From positions 3,599,501 through 3,663,500 of the forward strand of contig NZ_CP027218.1 in assembly GCF_004124275.1 (NCBI RefSeq): a stretch of 64,000 bases of DNA, in the 5' to 3' direction. The notes under the pieces are model-generated. The model was not told where the DNA came from, made no database searches, and saw only the letters and a list, made by a program, of their open reading frames with translations. This stretch comes from Pseudomonas sp. DTU12.3. GTDB lineage: Bacteria > Pseudomonadota > Gammaproteobacteria > Pseudomonadales > Pseudomonadaceae. The position numbers were made by a program, and so were the translations under genes. This document shows, piece after piece, positions 43,153 through 52,200 of the stretch. The first letter of the stretch is position 1; every line of letters starts with the position of its first letter.

Positions 43153-45765
43153 ATGGACATTTCCAGCTATGCGGCGCCCCTTCCACCCCGGCAAGGTGCC
43201 GTCACCCGGCGCCTGGCCTTTGCCGTCGGTGCGCTATTCGTCACCGGGGTCATCGCGGCCACCATCGCTTTACTCGGCATTGCCAACCGCCTCGACCGGG
43301 AAGAAATCGAAGAAACCCGGTTTTACTCGGCCCGCGCTCTGGAAAACCGCATCACCGCCTCGAAAAACTACCTCAGCAGCTACGCCTATTGGACCACCGC
43401 CTATGAGCATCTCGGCGATCCGGTGGACACAAACTGGGCGTACACCGAGCAGAACATCGGCAAAACCCTGTTCACCAGCGACGGCTATGACGGCGTGTTC
43501 GTCCTTGACCGCGAACGCACGCGCTACGCTGTGGTGCGTGGCCAATTAGTCGATGCGGACATCGCCGCGTACTTGCAACTTCCGGCCGCCGCGCTGGTGG
43601 ATCAGGTGCACGGGCTGGCCGACCTGAGTAAACCCGTCAGCGTTTACGCCTTGTTCGAAGGCTGGCCAGCGCTGGTCTCGGCGGCGGCGATCCTGCCCAA
43701 CGATGAACGACCGTTGGGCGATCCGCAGAAAACCTCGGTGCTGGTGTTCGTCGACAAACTCACCCCGACCAAATTGCGTGCGATCGGCAGCGGCTATGGC
43801 CTGCGCAACCTGACCCTCGCCCCCGATGAAAGCATCGCGCCAGACCGGCCACGGGTGGCGCTGGACAGCACCGGTTTCAGCCTCATTGCTGACCAGGAAC
43901 GCCCGGGGCAGCAACTGTTGTGGTCGTTGTTGCCGACCCTTGGCGCAACGATGTTGGTGCTGATGCTGTTGACGGCCTACTTTTTTCGGCATGCCCTGCG
44001 CTCCTCGCAATACGTCGATAAAAGCTTCGCTGTGATGCAGGCCTCCAACATCGCACTGGAGTCGGTCAACCGTGGTCTGGAAGCCAGTGAAGAACGATTT
44101 CGCGCCGTTGCGGAAGCGGCCTCGGACTGGATCTGGGAAGTCGACCGCGATTTGGCGCTGACGTATCTGTCGGCGCGCTTCAGCGAAGTGACCGGTTACC
44201 CGCAAACCCTGTGGCTGGGGCAAGACATTGGTCAGTTGCTGTTTTGCGACACCACGCCGCTGCAACTGTGGTTGCGCAAACTGACCGAGGAAGCCAATGC
44301 CAGCGATCTGCGCTGCACCTACCGCGATCAGTCTGGCCAGCAACGTCACTGCCGCTTGTCGGCCCGGCCGATTTTCGACAAGGACGCATTGATCGGTTAT
44401 CGCGGCACCGCCAGCGACATCACCGACGAGGTCGCCGCCCACGCCCAGATCCAGCACCTGTCAATGCATGACGCCCTGACCGGCCTGCCCAACCGCAACA
44501 AACTCGCGCGTTATCTCGACGAAGCCCTGCTACTCAAGGAACACGCGCCGGCGCTGTCGCTGCTGATGATCGACCTGGACAACTTCAAGCCGATCAACGA
44601 TTCCCTCGGCCATCCCGCCGGCGACGCAGTGCTGCAAGAAGTCGCCGCACGCCTGCGCGAGTGCACCCGCGAACACGACATCGTCGCGCGGCTGGGCGGC
44701 GACGAGTTCGTGGTGGTGCTCAATGGCATGGACAGCCACAACGAAATCGACAAGTTCTGCACGCGGCTGATCGGCAGCCTGCATCAACCGGTGCTGTTCG
44801 AGCAGCATCCGTTGCACGTCGGCGCCAGCATCGGCATTGCCCTCAGCCGCCGCCACGGTTATGTCGCCAGCGATCTGATCCGCTACGCCGACATCGCGCT
44901 GTACAAGGCCAAATCCGAAGGCAAGAACACCTGGTGCTATTTCGAAGCGCACATGAGCGATCAGATCCAGACCCGTCGACAACTCGAAGATGACATGCGC
45001 CATGCGCTGACGCACAACGAGTTCGTCCTGCATTACCAGCCACGCTACAAGGTTGATGGCAAGCACATCGTGTCCGTCGAAGCGCTGGTGCGCTGGCAGC
45101 ATCCGATTCAGGGCTTGCTAGCACCGGACGTGTTCATTCCGCTCGCTGAGCAGACTGACCTGATCGTCCCGCTGGGTCGTTGGGTGCTGCGTGAGGCTTG
45201 CGAAACCGCGTTGACCTGGCCGGCGGATATCCTGCTCTCGGTGAACCTGTCGCCCGCACAGTTTGCCGTCAGCGACGTGGTCGAGGATGTTCGCGAAGTG
45301 CTGGTGCAAACACGTTTCCCGGCCAGCCGCCTGGAGCTGGAGATCACCGAAAACGTCATGCTCAACGACACCGACGGTGCGCTGGCCACCATGAACGCCC
45401 TCAAGGAACTCGGCGTGCGGCTGAACATGGATGACTTCGGCACGGGCTATTCGTCCCTCGGCTATCTGCGCGCTTATCCGTTCGACGGCATCAAGATCGA
45501 CAAGCGCTTCATCGCCTCGATCAGCAGCGGCAGCAACGACCGCGCGGTGGTACAAGCCATCATCGGGCTGGGCAAAGCCATGGGCCTGACCGTGACCGCC
45601 GAAGGCGTCGAAACCGAAGAACAACTGGACATTCTCGGCAAGGATCAATGCAACGAGGTGCAGGGTTACTTCATGAGCCGACCGATCGACAAGGCCGCGT
45701 TCGCACAGTTGCTGGAAAGCTCGAGAAGCGCGCAGCCCAAGCAAAAGAAAGGTCGCGTGACCTGA
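43153..45765 (+). CDS. membrane CHASE4-PAS-GGDEF-EAL c-di-GMP protein
   Basis: An 870-residue protein that can make and break c-di-GMP. Transmembrane helix 1 is at about 19-42, a periplasmic CHASE4 sensor at about 50-195, helix 2 at about 250-275 and a PAS domain at about 300-425. The GGDEF domain has intact G515-G-D-E-F519 and an inhibitory I-site R506-E-H-D509. The EAL domain has E643-A-L645, then LEITEN, DDFGTGYSSL, KIDKRF and TAEGVET, all needed for phosphodiesterase activity. Both catalytic sites look functional, so the net output depends on signal. AAGGA precedes ATG 43153. Confidence 0.95.
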   Translation: MDISSYAAPLPPRQGAVTRRLAFAVGALFVTGVIAATIALLGIANRLDREEIEETRFYSARALENRITASKNYLSSYAYWTTAYEHLGDPVDTNWAYTEQNIGKTLFTSDGYDGVFVLDRERTRYAVVRGQLVDADIAAYLQLPAAALVDQVHGLADLSKPVSVYALFEGWPALVSAAAILPNDERPLGDPQKTSVLVFVDKLTPTKLRAIGSGYGLRNLTLAPDESIAPDRPRVALDSTGFSLIADQERPGQQLLWSLLPTLGATMLVLMLLTAYFFRHALRSSQYVDKSFAVMQASNIALESVNRGLEASEERFRAVAEAASDWIWEVDRDLALTYLSARFSEVTGYPQTLWLGQDIGQLLFCDTTPLQLWLRKLTEEANASDLRCTYRDQSGQQRHCRLSARPIFDKDALIGYRGTASDITDEVAAHAQIQHLSMHDALTGLPNRNKLARYLDEALLLKEHAPALSLLMIDLDNFKPINDSLGHPAGDAVLQEVAARLRECTREHDIVARLGGDEFVVVLNGMDSHNEIDKFCTRLIGSLHQPVLFEQHPLHVGASIGIALSRRHGYVASDLIRYADIALYKAKSEGKNTWCYFEAHMSDQIQTRRQLEDDMRHALTHNEFVLHYQPRYKVDGKHIVSVEALVRWQHPIQGLLAPDVFIPLAEQTDLIVPLGRWVLREACETALTWPADILLSVNLSPAQFAVSDVVEDVREVLVQTRFPASRLELEITENVMLNDTDGALATMNALKELGVRLNMDDFGTGYSSLGYLRAYPFDGIKIDKRFIASISSGSNDRAVVQAIIGLGKAMGLTVTAEGVETEEQLDILGKDQCNEVQGYFMSRPIDKAAFAQLLESSRSAQPKQKKGRVT

Positions 45766-45778
45766 GCCGGTTGGCCCG

Positions 45779-46780
45779 TCACGCTTGCCCGCTTACTCGA
45801 ACCTTGCCACTGAAAACGCGAAAACCATAGGTGTTGTAAATCAGCGTCACCGGGATCAGTACGGCGAAACCGATGAGCATGAACAACTGGCTTTTCGGGC
45901 TCGACGTTGCCGCCTGCAAGGTCAGATCCGGTGGGACGATCAACGGGTAAAGCGCCACCAGCATCAGGGCAAAGGCCAACACAAACACGCCGAGTGCGGC
46001 GAACAGCGGTACAAATTGCTGACGTGTGCCAAACCCCAAGGCAAATACCGTCAACAACACCGCAAGCACGACGCCTGCCGACATCCACACGCGTGGATCG
46101 CTGAGCCGCTGCGCATATTGCGGCTGTAGCGTCGCCGTCCAGCCGACCAGCACAATCAGCAACAGCACGGTCGCCACCGCCAGTCCTCGCGCTTGCCATG
46201 CCGAGCGCAGTTGCAATTGCCCGACGCAACGCCAGTGCAGCCAACATGCGCCGAGCCAGGTGTAGCCGATAACCAGCGCCACTCCGCTGAACAACGGGAA
46301 CGGGCTGAGCCATTCGCTGCCATTACCGCTGTATTGCCCGCCCTGATGCGCAACACCCTGCACCAGCGTGCCGAGCACTATGCCCTGCGTCACGCCGGTG
46401 ACCAGCGATCCACACAGCAACAAGCCATCGACCGCGCGTTTGCTGGCTTCGCCGGGGGCGTGATCACGAAACTCCAGGGCAACCGCGCGGACAATCAACG
46501 CCAGGAACATCAGGATAAAAGGCCAATACACCGCTGGCAGCAGCACGGCATACGCCAACGGAAACAACGCCATCAGCCCACCGCCGCCGAGTACCAGCCA
46601 CGTCTCGTTGGCATCCCAGATCGGCAGGATCGTCACCGCCATCGCGCGGCGCTCGTTGGAGTCGCGGGTCATGCCCATCAGCACGCCGACGCCCAGATCG
46701 GTGCCGTCGAGCAATACGTAATTCATCACCGAGAACACCAGGGCACCGGCACACAGCAAGGTAATCCAGTCGATGTCCAT
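45779..46780 (-). CDS. cydB: cytochrome bd-type (cyanide-insensitive) ubiquinol oxidase subunit II
   Basis: A 333-residue polytopic membrane protein with the family's N-terminal text (MDIDWITLLCAGALVFSVMN, then YVLLDGTDLGVGVL, then IWDANETWLVLGGGGLMALF). With subunit I it reduces O2 to water using ubiquinol, conserving energy at high oxygen affinity or under cyanide or NO stress. It starts 12 bases after the subunit I stop. It is convergent with the c-di-GMP gene, leaving 13 bases between stops. No short CydX-like gene was found. In Pseudomonas this pair is often named cioB. Confidence 0.95.
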   Translation of the reverse strand: MDIDWITLLCAGALVFSVMNYVLLDGTDLGVGVLMGMTRDSNERRAMAVTILPIWDANETWLVLGGGGLMALFPLAYAVLLPAVYWPFILMFLALIVRAVALEFRDHAPGEASKRAVDGLLLCGSLVTGVTQGIVLGTLVQGVAHQGGQYSGNGSEWLSPFPLFSGVALVIGYTWLGACWLHWRCVGQLQLRSAWQARGLAVATVLLLIVLVGWTATLQPQYAQRLSDPRVWMSAGVVLAVLLTVFALGFGTRQQFVPLFAALGVFVLAFALMLVALYPLIVPPDLTLQAATSSPKSQLFMLIGFAVLIPVTLIYNTYGFRVFSGKVRVSGQA

Positions 46781-46792
46781 TGCTGAAGTTCC

Positions 46793-48169
46793 TCAAGAAT
46801 GGCCCGTTTCATCTGCCAGGGTTGGCTGTGGCCCCGGCTCATCCTCGTGCGGCGGCTCACGCAGCAGACGCAACAATACCCACAGGCCGATGCCGAAGAT
46901 CAGCAAGTAAAACAGCAGGATCAACCAGGTCGCCCCCATTACTTGCGCCCGTGACACCGACGACAGGCTGTCCGCCGTGCGCAGCAGACCATAGACGGTA
47001 AACGGCTGACGACCGACCTCGGTAACGACCCATCCGCTGAGCATCGCCAGAAAACCCGCCGGGGCCAGCAATACGTTGCTCCATAGCCAGCCGCGTGACG
47101 TGTACAGGCGCTGTCGCCAGCGCAGCCGCAAGCTGACAAGGCCTTGTACCAGCATCAGGATTGCCAGCCCGACCATCAGGCGGAAGGCGAAAAACACCGG
47201 TGCCACCGGCGGGATGTCAGCGCGCGGAAACTCATCCAGCGCCGCAATCGTGCTACTCAGGTCATGGCGCAAGTACAACGAGCCAATCCGTGGAATCGCC
47301 AACTCCCAGTGGTTGCGCCGCTCGCTCATGTCCGGCCAGGCAAACAGCCGCAATGGTTCACCCGCCCCTGGCGCTGGCCGCGTCCATGAGCCCTCGATGG
47401 CCGCGACCTTTTGCGGCTGGACCTCAAGCGTGTGCAGGCCATGCAGATCGCCAACCACGATCTGCAGCGGCGTCAACCCAACGATCACCCAGAGCGCCAT
47501 CGAGAATTGCAGACGCGCTCGCGGATTGTCCGAAGCCTTGAGCAATTGCCAAGCGCTGATACCGCCGACAAAAACGGCGCTGCCGAGCAACGCAGCGATG
47601 GTCATGTGCGCTAGTCGATAAGGAAACGACGGATTGAAAATGATTGTCCACCAGTTTTCGGCGATGAAACGACCGTCAGCAGCAATCGAAAAACCGGCGG
47701 GCGTGTGCATCCAGGAGTTGGCCGAGAGAATCCAGAACGCGCTGATCAGCGAACCTGTGGCCACCGCGCACGTTGCAAAAAAGTGCAGGCGTGGCCCGAC
47801 TTTCTTCCTGCCAAAAAGCATGATCCCGAGAAACCCGGCCTCGAGAAAAAACGCCGCCAACACCTCATAAAACATCAACGGGCCGAGCACATCGCCGGCC
47901 TGCACCGCCAATCGCGACCAGTTCAGACCGAACTGGTACTCCAGAATCAGTCCCGACGCGGTGCCCACCGCTACATTCAGGGCAAACACCTTCAGCCAGT
48001 AGCGATAGACATCCAGATAAACCTTGCGCCCGGTCTTCAGCCACAAGGCTTCCAGCACCATAAGGAAATTCGCCAGGCCAATGGTCAACGCCGCCAGCAC
48101 GATATGGAAACTGATCGTGATCGCGAACTGTGCACGGGCCGCCATCAGCGCGGAATCGATCGTGTCCAT
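46793..48169 (-). CDS. cydA: cytochrome bd-type (cyanide-insensitive) ubiquinol oxidase subunit I
   Basis: A 458-residue subunit with about nine membrane spans. The haem b595-side ligand is His22 (ITISFHIVLAALTIG). The conserved GRQPF motif lies in the C-terminal half (VVTEVGRQPFTVYGLLRT). The short Q-loop and total length fit the CIO subclass rather than the long-loop E. coli CydA. I choose ATG 48169 (MDTIDSALM), preceded by GGTGAG; a GTG four codons earlier is the alternative. It is the first gene of a two-gene operon. A decayed VOC gene lies directly upstream. Confidence 0.94.
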   Translation of the reverse strand: MDTIDSALMAARAQFAITISFHIVLAALTIGLANFLMVLEALWLKTGRKVYLDVYRYWLKVFALNVAVGTASGLILEYQFGLNWSRLAVQAGDVLGPLMFYEVLAAFFLEAGFLGIMLFGRKKVGPRLHFFATCAVATGSLISAFWILSANSWMHTPAGFSIAADGRFIAENWWTIIFNPSFPYRLAHMTIAALLGSAVFVGGISAWQLLKASDNPRARLQFSMALWVIVGLTPLQIVVGDLHGLHTLEVQPQKVAAIEGSWTRPAPGAGEPLRLFAWPDMSERRNHWELAIPRIGSLYLRHDLSSTIAALDEFPRADIPPVAPVFFAFRLMVGLAILMLVQGLVSLRLRWRQRLYTSRGWLWSNVLLAPAGFLAMLSGWVVTEVGRQPFTVYGLLRTADSLSSVSRAQVMGATWLILLFYLLIFGIGLWVLLRLLREPPHEDEPGPQPTLADETGHS

Positions 48170-48177
48170 GCAGGCAC

Positions 48178-48312
48178 TCACCCGCTGAAAAATACCGCGA
48201 TTTTGTTGCCCACCGGATCGCGCAGGCAGGCGATGTAAAAGTCAGCGGATCGCTTGATAAAATCCGAACGAACGCTGCACCTCGTTGGCACCGATAAACA
48301 GATATTGAACAT
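48178..48312 (-). pseudogene. remnant of a VOC (glyoxalase-fold) gene
   Basis: Two pieces of a VOC protein survive in different frames. Starting near ATG 48312, the third frame reads VQYLFIGANEVQRSFGFYQA, the N-terminal strand and helix of the family. About 65 bases on, the first frame reads ADFYIACLRDPVGNKIAVFF-S-G-stop, the family's C-terminal end (RDPxGNKI). The middle of roughly 75 codons expected in a normal gene is missing and at least one frameshift is present. The 44-codon frame open from ATG to stop is therefore a fusion of debris. It lies nine bases upstream of cydA. Confidence 0.8.
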
Positions 48313-48336
48313 GGGATTTTTCTCCGATCACAGTGA

Positions 48337-48549
48337 TCAATGGGTTCCCCCGCTATCGCCGGTGAACACACTCCCCGCATCACGCACCAGTTGCCGCCAT
48401 TCGGCGCTGGTGATCAGCCCTTGCTCCTCCATTTCATCGGCAGCCTTGAGCAATTCGTCATACTGCTCCTCCGGGTCCAGGTGTTTGTGCGACTGCGTCG
48501 CCAGTTCGCGCCATGCCGCCAGTTTTGTCTGCTTTCGCTGATCGAACAT
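48337..48549 (-). CDS. small hypothetical protein (70 residues)
   Basis: It starts MFDQRKQTKLAAWRELATQS at ATG 48549 with AAGGAG eight bases upstream, a strong ribosome site. The rest is mostly acidic helix (DPEEQYDELLKAADEMEEQG), then a short SHOCT-like tail (LITSAEWRQLVRDAG). The frame is open 52 codons further upstream, but those residues are not plausible protein. No signal or membrane segment. Function unknown. It lies upstream of the VOC remnant and downstream of the catalase-like gene, all in the same direction. Confidence 0.75.
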   Translation of the reverse strand: MFDQRKQTKLAAWRELATQSHKHLDPEEQYDELLKAADEMEEQGLITSAEWRQLVRDAGSVFTGDSGGTH

Positions 48550-48643
48550 AGGGACTACTCCTTGAGGACTCCCCCGGTAGAAAGTCGCCGGATGGCAGTG
48601 GTTCAGGACAATCGACGGGTGGAACGCCGATTCGTCCCCGACA

Positions 48644-49741
48644 CTAACGGGGCTCGTGAATCGGGCAACCGTTATGCTCACCGCGAAAACGCGCAGACAT
48701 TTCATAAGCAGGCTTTCTCACCCGCATCACCCCACCCAAAGGACGATGGCTCGCGAGGCCGTGCCAAGGGCTGAACGACATGCCGTCATCGATTTCCTCA
48801 ACGTTTTCGGAGGACCACGCGTTCTGTGCATCGACCTCTATGCGAGCGACGGTAATGTAAGGGCTGAGTTTTTCCGGCCATTCGACCGATGCATCCTCAA
48901 TCGGCATTTTTTCCAGGTCAGTCGCCAGCTGTACGCGAACCTCCCAGATCCCCGGGTTCTGCGCAAAAAAGTCTTTGATCGCCTGGCGCAGGCCGTCGGG
49001 ATTGCCGGCAAAATCAACGTGCTGATGGGTCAGATCGGTCAACGCAGGAGAGACCGGCACCACCGCCAGTTTCGCGTAATAGGTGCCATACAGAATCGGC
49101 GCAACGGTGCTGAAACTTTCCCCGAGAATATGCGTTTGCGGGTGGCCGCCAAGACTCTTCAACGTGCCACTTTCGCCGCCGACCGATTCGATGGCCGCTT
49201 CCACACCGCGCAGCAACGCAGAAAACGCTTTCTTCAGCCCCGGCGCCTTGTCTGTGGTCTTCGCCAACAACTTCAGCGACTTGAGAAAGGCCTTGGGCGT
49301 GGCGGAGGTGAAGGCTTTGGCATTGATCATCACAAAATCCTGAGTGACTGCCCCTTCACTGCCCGGCAGGCGCGCCCCCTCGACACCCGTGATCTTCAGC
49401 GCCAGGCCTCTTGGGGTCGACACCTTGTCATCGAGAATGTCGCCGGGGTTGGTCGAGAAACGCAAAACCACCGGCAATGTCGCCGGCGTCGCAAAGAGCC
49501 CTTGAGCGAGTTCAGCCGGTAAGTTATCGAGCACCGTGATCCGCCCGCGCAGCAAGCCATGGGCTTTGGCATGAACGCTGCGCGTGGCGTGACCGTTGTC
49601 CTTGAAGGTGGTCTCCATAATGGAATGCAGGGCCTTGGCCAACTCCTCGCTGGTCTGCGCCTCGTCGTCGGGGATCTGCTCGAAAGAAGGCTCGAACGGC
49701 AATGGCCTGATTGCCCTGCTGACGGCTGGAAGGTCGTTCAT
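48644..49741 (-). CDS. catalase-family heme protein (SrpA-like)
   Basis: A 365-residue protein of the short catalase-related class. The distal-His region is in RSVHAKAHGLLRGR. RFSTNPGDI, DFVMINAKAFTSATPK and the C-terminal HRPLGGVMRVRKPAYEMSA follow in family order. Such proteins resemble the core of catalase and probably act as peroxide- or lipid-peroxide-linked haem enzymes. The start is ATG 49741 (MNDLPAVSRAIRPL) after GGAGATACC; five further upstream codons are not needed. No signal peptide, so it is cytoplasmic. Confidence 0.88.
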   Translation of the reverse strand: MNDLPAVSRAIRPLPFEPSFEQIPDDEAQTSEELAKALHSIMETTFKDNGHATRSVHAKAHGLLRGRITVLDNLPAELAQGLFATPATLPVVLRFSTNPGDILDDKVSTPRGLALKITGVEGARLPGSEGAVTQDFVMINAKAFTSATPKAFLKSLKLLAKTTDKAPGLKKAFSALLRGVEAAIESVGGESGTLKSLGGHPQTHILGESFSTVAPILYGTYYAKLAVVPVSPALTDLTHQHVDFAGNPDGLRQAIKDFFAQNPGIWEVRVQLATDLEKMPIEDASVEWPEKLSPYITVARIEVDAQNAWSSENVEEIDDGMSFSPWHGLASHRPLGGVMRVRKPAYEMSARFRGEHNGCPIHEPR

Positions 49742-49859
49742 GAAAGGTATCTCCACTCGGCAATGGAATCACGGATAAGCGACTGTTCTTATGGGTATGG
49801 CTTGCGCAAAGCGCTGGAGAAACGCGCCGGCGGGAGTGCCGCCGGCGCTGGCAAGCGAC

Positions 49860-50999
49860 TCAAGCGGCTGGCTTGAGCACGACTTTTGTCCAGCCGTTAT
49901 CACGCGCATCGAAATGCTTGTAGGCGTCCGGCCCTTCGGCCAGTTTCAGGCGATGCGAAATGATCTGCGCAGGATTGGCCCGGCCGTGATGGATAAGCTC
50001 GGCGAGGCGACGGTTGTAGTGTTTGACGTTGGCTTGACCAGTGCGGATCTGCTGGCCCTTGAACCAGAACGAGCCGAAATCGAAGGCCATCTTGCCTTGC
50101 TTGGCCAGCTCGCTTTCAGCGCCCGGATCCTGCGGCACAAACACGCCGACCACACCGATACCGCCGGTAGCTTTGGTGGAGGCGACAAGGTTGTTCATGG
50201 TCAGGTGATTGGCTTCGTGGCCGTGGCGATCGCAGCACTGATAACCGACGCACTCGCAACCACGGTCCGTGCCTTTGCCGTGGGTCAGATTAAGGATCTG
50301 ATCCACCGCCTCTTGCTCCAGCGAATTGATCGGTGTCGCGCCCAACTGGGCGGCCAGTTTCAAGCGGTCAGGATGATTGTCGACGACAAAGACTTGCGAC
50401 GCGCCCTTGATCATCGCCGAGTGCGCCGCCATCAAGCCGACCGGCCCGGCGCCATAAATGGCAATGCTCTCACCTGGCAGCAGACCGGCCAGTTCAGTCG
50501 CGTGCCAGCCTGTCGGGAAGATGTCCGAGAGCATGACGTAATCGTCCTCGCGCTCCTCGGCGTCTTCGGGCAGCACCAGACAATTGAAGTCGGCATACGG
50601 CACGCGCAGCAATTCAGCCTGGCCGCCCTGATAAGGCCCCATGTCGGCGAAACCATACGCGGCGCCCGCGCTGCCGGGGTTGGCGGTCAGGCAAAAACCG
50701 GTCAGGCCTTTTTCGCAGTTCTCGCAGAAGCCGCACCCGATGTTGAAAGGCAGACATACCCGGTCACCGACCTTGACCCGATCAACGCCAGCGCCGACTT
50801 CGATCACCTCACCGAGATTCTCGTGGCCAAACACCCGGCCGGTCTCCATCGAGGTGCGCCCTTCATACATGTGCAGATCCGAACCACAGATATTGGTCGT
50901 GGTGATTCGCACCAGAACGTCGGTAGGTTTCTCGATTCTGGCATCCGCGACATTCTGCACGCTGACATCACGCGGGCCGTTGTAGACGATTGCTTTCAT
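49860..50999 (-). CDS. zinc-dependent dehydrogenase, glutathione-independent formaldehyde dehydrogenase type
   Basis: A 379-residue medium-chain dehydrogenase. Catalytic-zinc residues C38 (NICGSDLHMYEGR), H59 and E60 (VFGHENLGEV) are present. The structural-zinc set is GCGFCENCEKGLTGFC. The NAD-binding motif is IAIYGAGPVGLMAAH. Overall it follows the Pseudomonas glutathione-independent formaldehyde dehydrogenase (CVGYQCCDRHGHEANH insertion), though somewhat shorter than that enzyme's 399 residues. It would oxidise formaldehyde or related aldehydes with NAD+. ATG 50999 is divergent from the epimerase gene at 51299. Confidence 0.87.
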   Translation of the reverse strand: MKAIVYNGPRDVSVQNVADARIEKPTDVLVRITTTNICGSDLHMYEGRTSMETGRVFGHENLGEVIEVGAGVDRVKVGDRVCLPFNIGCGFCENCEKGLTGFCLTANPGSAGAAYGFADMGPYQGGQAELLRVPYADFNCLVLPEDAEEREDDYVMLSDIFPTGWHATELAGLLPGESIAIYGAGPVGLMAAHSAMIKGASQVFVVDNHPDRLKLAAQLGATPINSLEQEAVDQILNLTHGKGTDRGCECVGYQCCDRHGHEANHLTMNNLVASTKATGGIGVVGVFVPQDPGAESELAKQGKMAFDFGSFWFKGQQIRTGQANVKHYNRRLAELIHHGRANPAQIISHRLKLAEGPDAYKHFDARDNGWTKVVLKPAA

Positions 51000-51298
51000 G
51001 GTGTTCTCCCGTTAGCCAGACGACGGGGAAATTTCGTCTGCTCAGACTTATCTGTCAGAGCGGCAAGAACGTATGTTCAATGGATTGCAGCGCGTGTCTG
51101 ACGGACGGTCTGCAAAAGCACTGAACGTCGAAAACAGTGAATTTTATGAAGGTGCCGCTTTCTATTTGTGAGCTGCGTGCACGGCTGATCAGGTATTGCC
51201 GGGAATCGGCAAAGACCTTGATGTGCAACATCCGGGGATGATATTCATCGGATTGGTCGAGCGGCCAGAATGGAATCTCACCCTGAGGACACACGGAA
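51000..51298. other. divergent intergenic region, no gene seen
   Basis: A 299-base region between the leftward formaldehyde-type dehydrogenase gene and the rightward epimerase gene. It contains several weak inverted repeats (for example AGACGA/TCGTCT around 51016-51036) and no convincing open frame. CCTGAGGA before 51299 serves as ribosome site of the epimerase gene. A promoter for each direction is expected but none stands out by eye. Confidence 0.4.
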
Positions 51299-52039
51299 AT
51301 GAGTACGCGAAAAATCCTGGTCACCGGTGCTGCGGGCAAGATCGGCAACGCTTTCTGGATGGCCTATGGCGATGAACTGGACTTGCGTTTGGCCGATGTC
51401 GACGCCAGTCGTTTTCCGGATTCGCTGGAAAGCTGCACTCTCGATATCACCGACCTACCCGGCTGCCTTGCGGCCTGTGAAGGCGTAGACACGGTGATTC
51501 ACCTCGCGGCGGATCCGAATCCCGACGCGGACTTCATGACCTCTGTCCTGCCGGTGAATATGGTGGGCACCTACAACATGCTGCTCGCCGCGAAGACGCA
51601 GGGCTGCAAGCGCTTTATCTTTGCCAGCAGCGCCCAGGCGATTGAAGGCTATCCGAAGGATGTGCAAGTTCACGAATGCATGGCGCCGAGACCCGGCAAT
51701 CTTTATGGGGTGGGCAAAGCGTTCGGGGAAGCGTTGGCGTCGTTGTATGCCAACGACGGTGAGATGACGACCATCGCCGTGCGCATTGCCAACGTCAACG
51801 AATTCCATCCGGGTGAAGTTCACAGCCACAGGGACGTCGCTGCGTTTATCAGTGTGCGGGATGTCGTGGCGTTACTGCGCAACTGCGTTGAAGCCGAGCT
51901 GAGCGGATACCATGTGGTCCATGGCGTCTCGAACAACCGCTACAAGCGCCTTGCCATTGACCAGACCAAAGCGATCGTCGGCTACGCGCCGCTGGACGAT
52001 GCATTCAAAATTCTGGAAGGTCGCACTCAGCAAGATTGA
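51299..52039 (+). CDS. NAD-dependent epimerase/dehydratase family protein (uronate-dehydrogenase-like)
   Basis: A 246-residue extended short-chain dehydrogenase. The Rossmann motif is TGAAGKIG (residues 9-16) and the active site includes Y-x3-K in NLYGVGKAFGE with Ser in IFASSAQAIEG. The size and the VIHLAADPNPDADF stretch are like bacterial uronate dehydrogenases that oxidise glucuronate or galacturonate, but no sugar-acid catabolic genes adjoin it, so substrate assignment is tentative. It is followed by a REP element nine bases after the stop. Confidence 0.85.
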   Translation: MSTRKILVTGAAGKIGNAFWMAYGDELDLRLADVDASRFPDSLESCTLDITDLPGCLAACEGVDTVIHLAADPNPDADFMTSVLPVNMVGTYNMLLAAKTQGCKRFIFASSAQAIEGYPKDVQVHECMAPRPGNLYGVGKAFGEALASLYANDGEMTTIAVRIANVNEFHPGEVHSHRDVAAFISVRDVVALLRNCVEAELSGYHVVHGVSNNRYKRLAIDQTKAIVGYAPLDDAFKILEGRTQQD

Positions 52040-52048
52040 TTGAAACCT

Positions 52049-52135
52049 GTAGGAGTGAGCCTGCTCGCGATTGCGCAATGTCTGTGCCGAAAATGTTGGC
52101 TGACACTGCGCCTTCGCGAGCAAGCCCGCTCCCAC
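52049..52135. repeat. second REP class: GTAGGAGTGAGCCTGCTCGC element
   Basis: Left arm GTAGGAGTGAGCCTGCTCGC-GAT and right arm TTCGCGAGCAAGCCCGCTCC-CAC form a long imperfect stem with a spacer of about 40 bases. It is the partner of the copy at 38132. It sits between the epimerase stop and the ppk2 stop. Confidence 0.85.
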
Positions 52136-52200
52136 CTTAATTTGTGGTGTGCGCCGATGTTGCGTACGCCAGCAAGCTTGGCGCCTGCGGTTCTGCTGGC

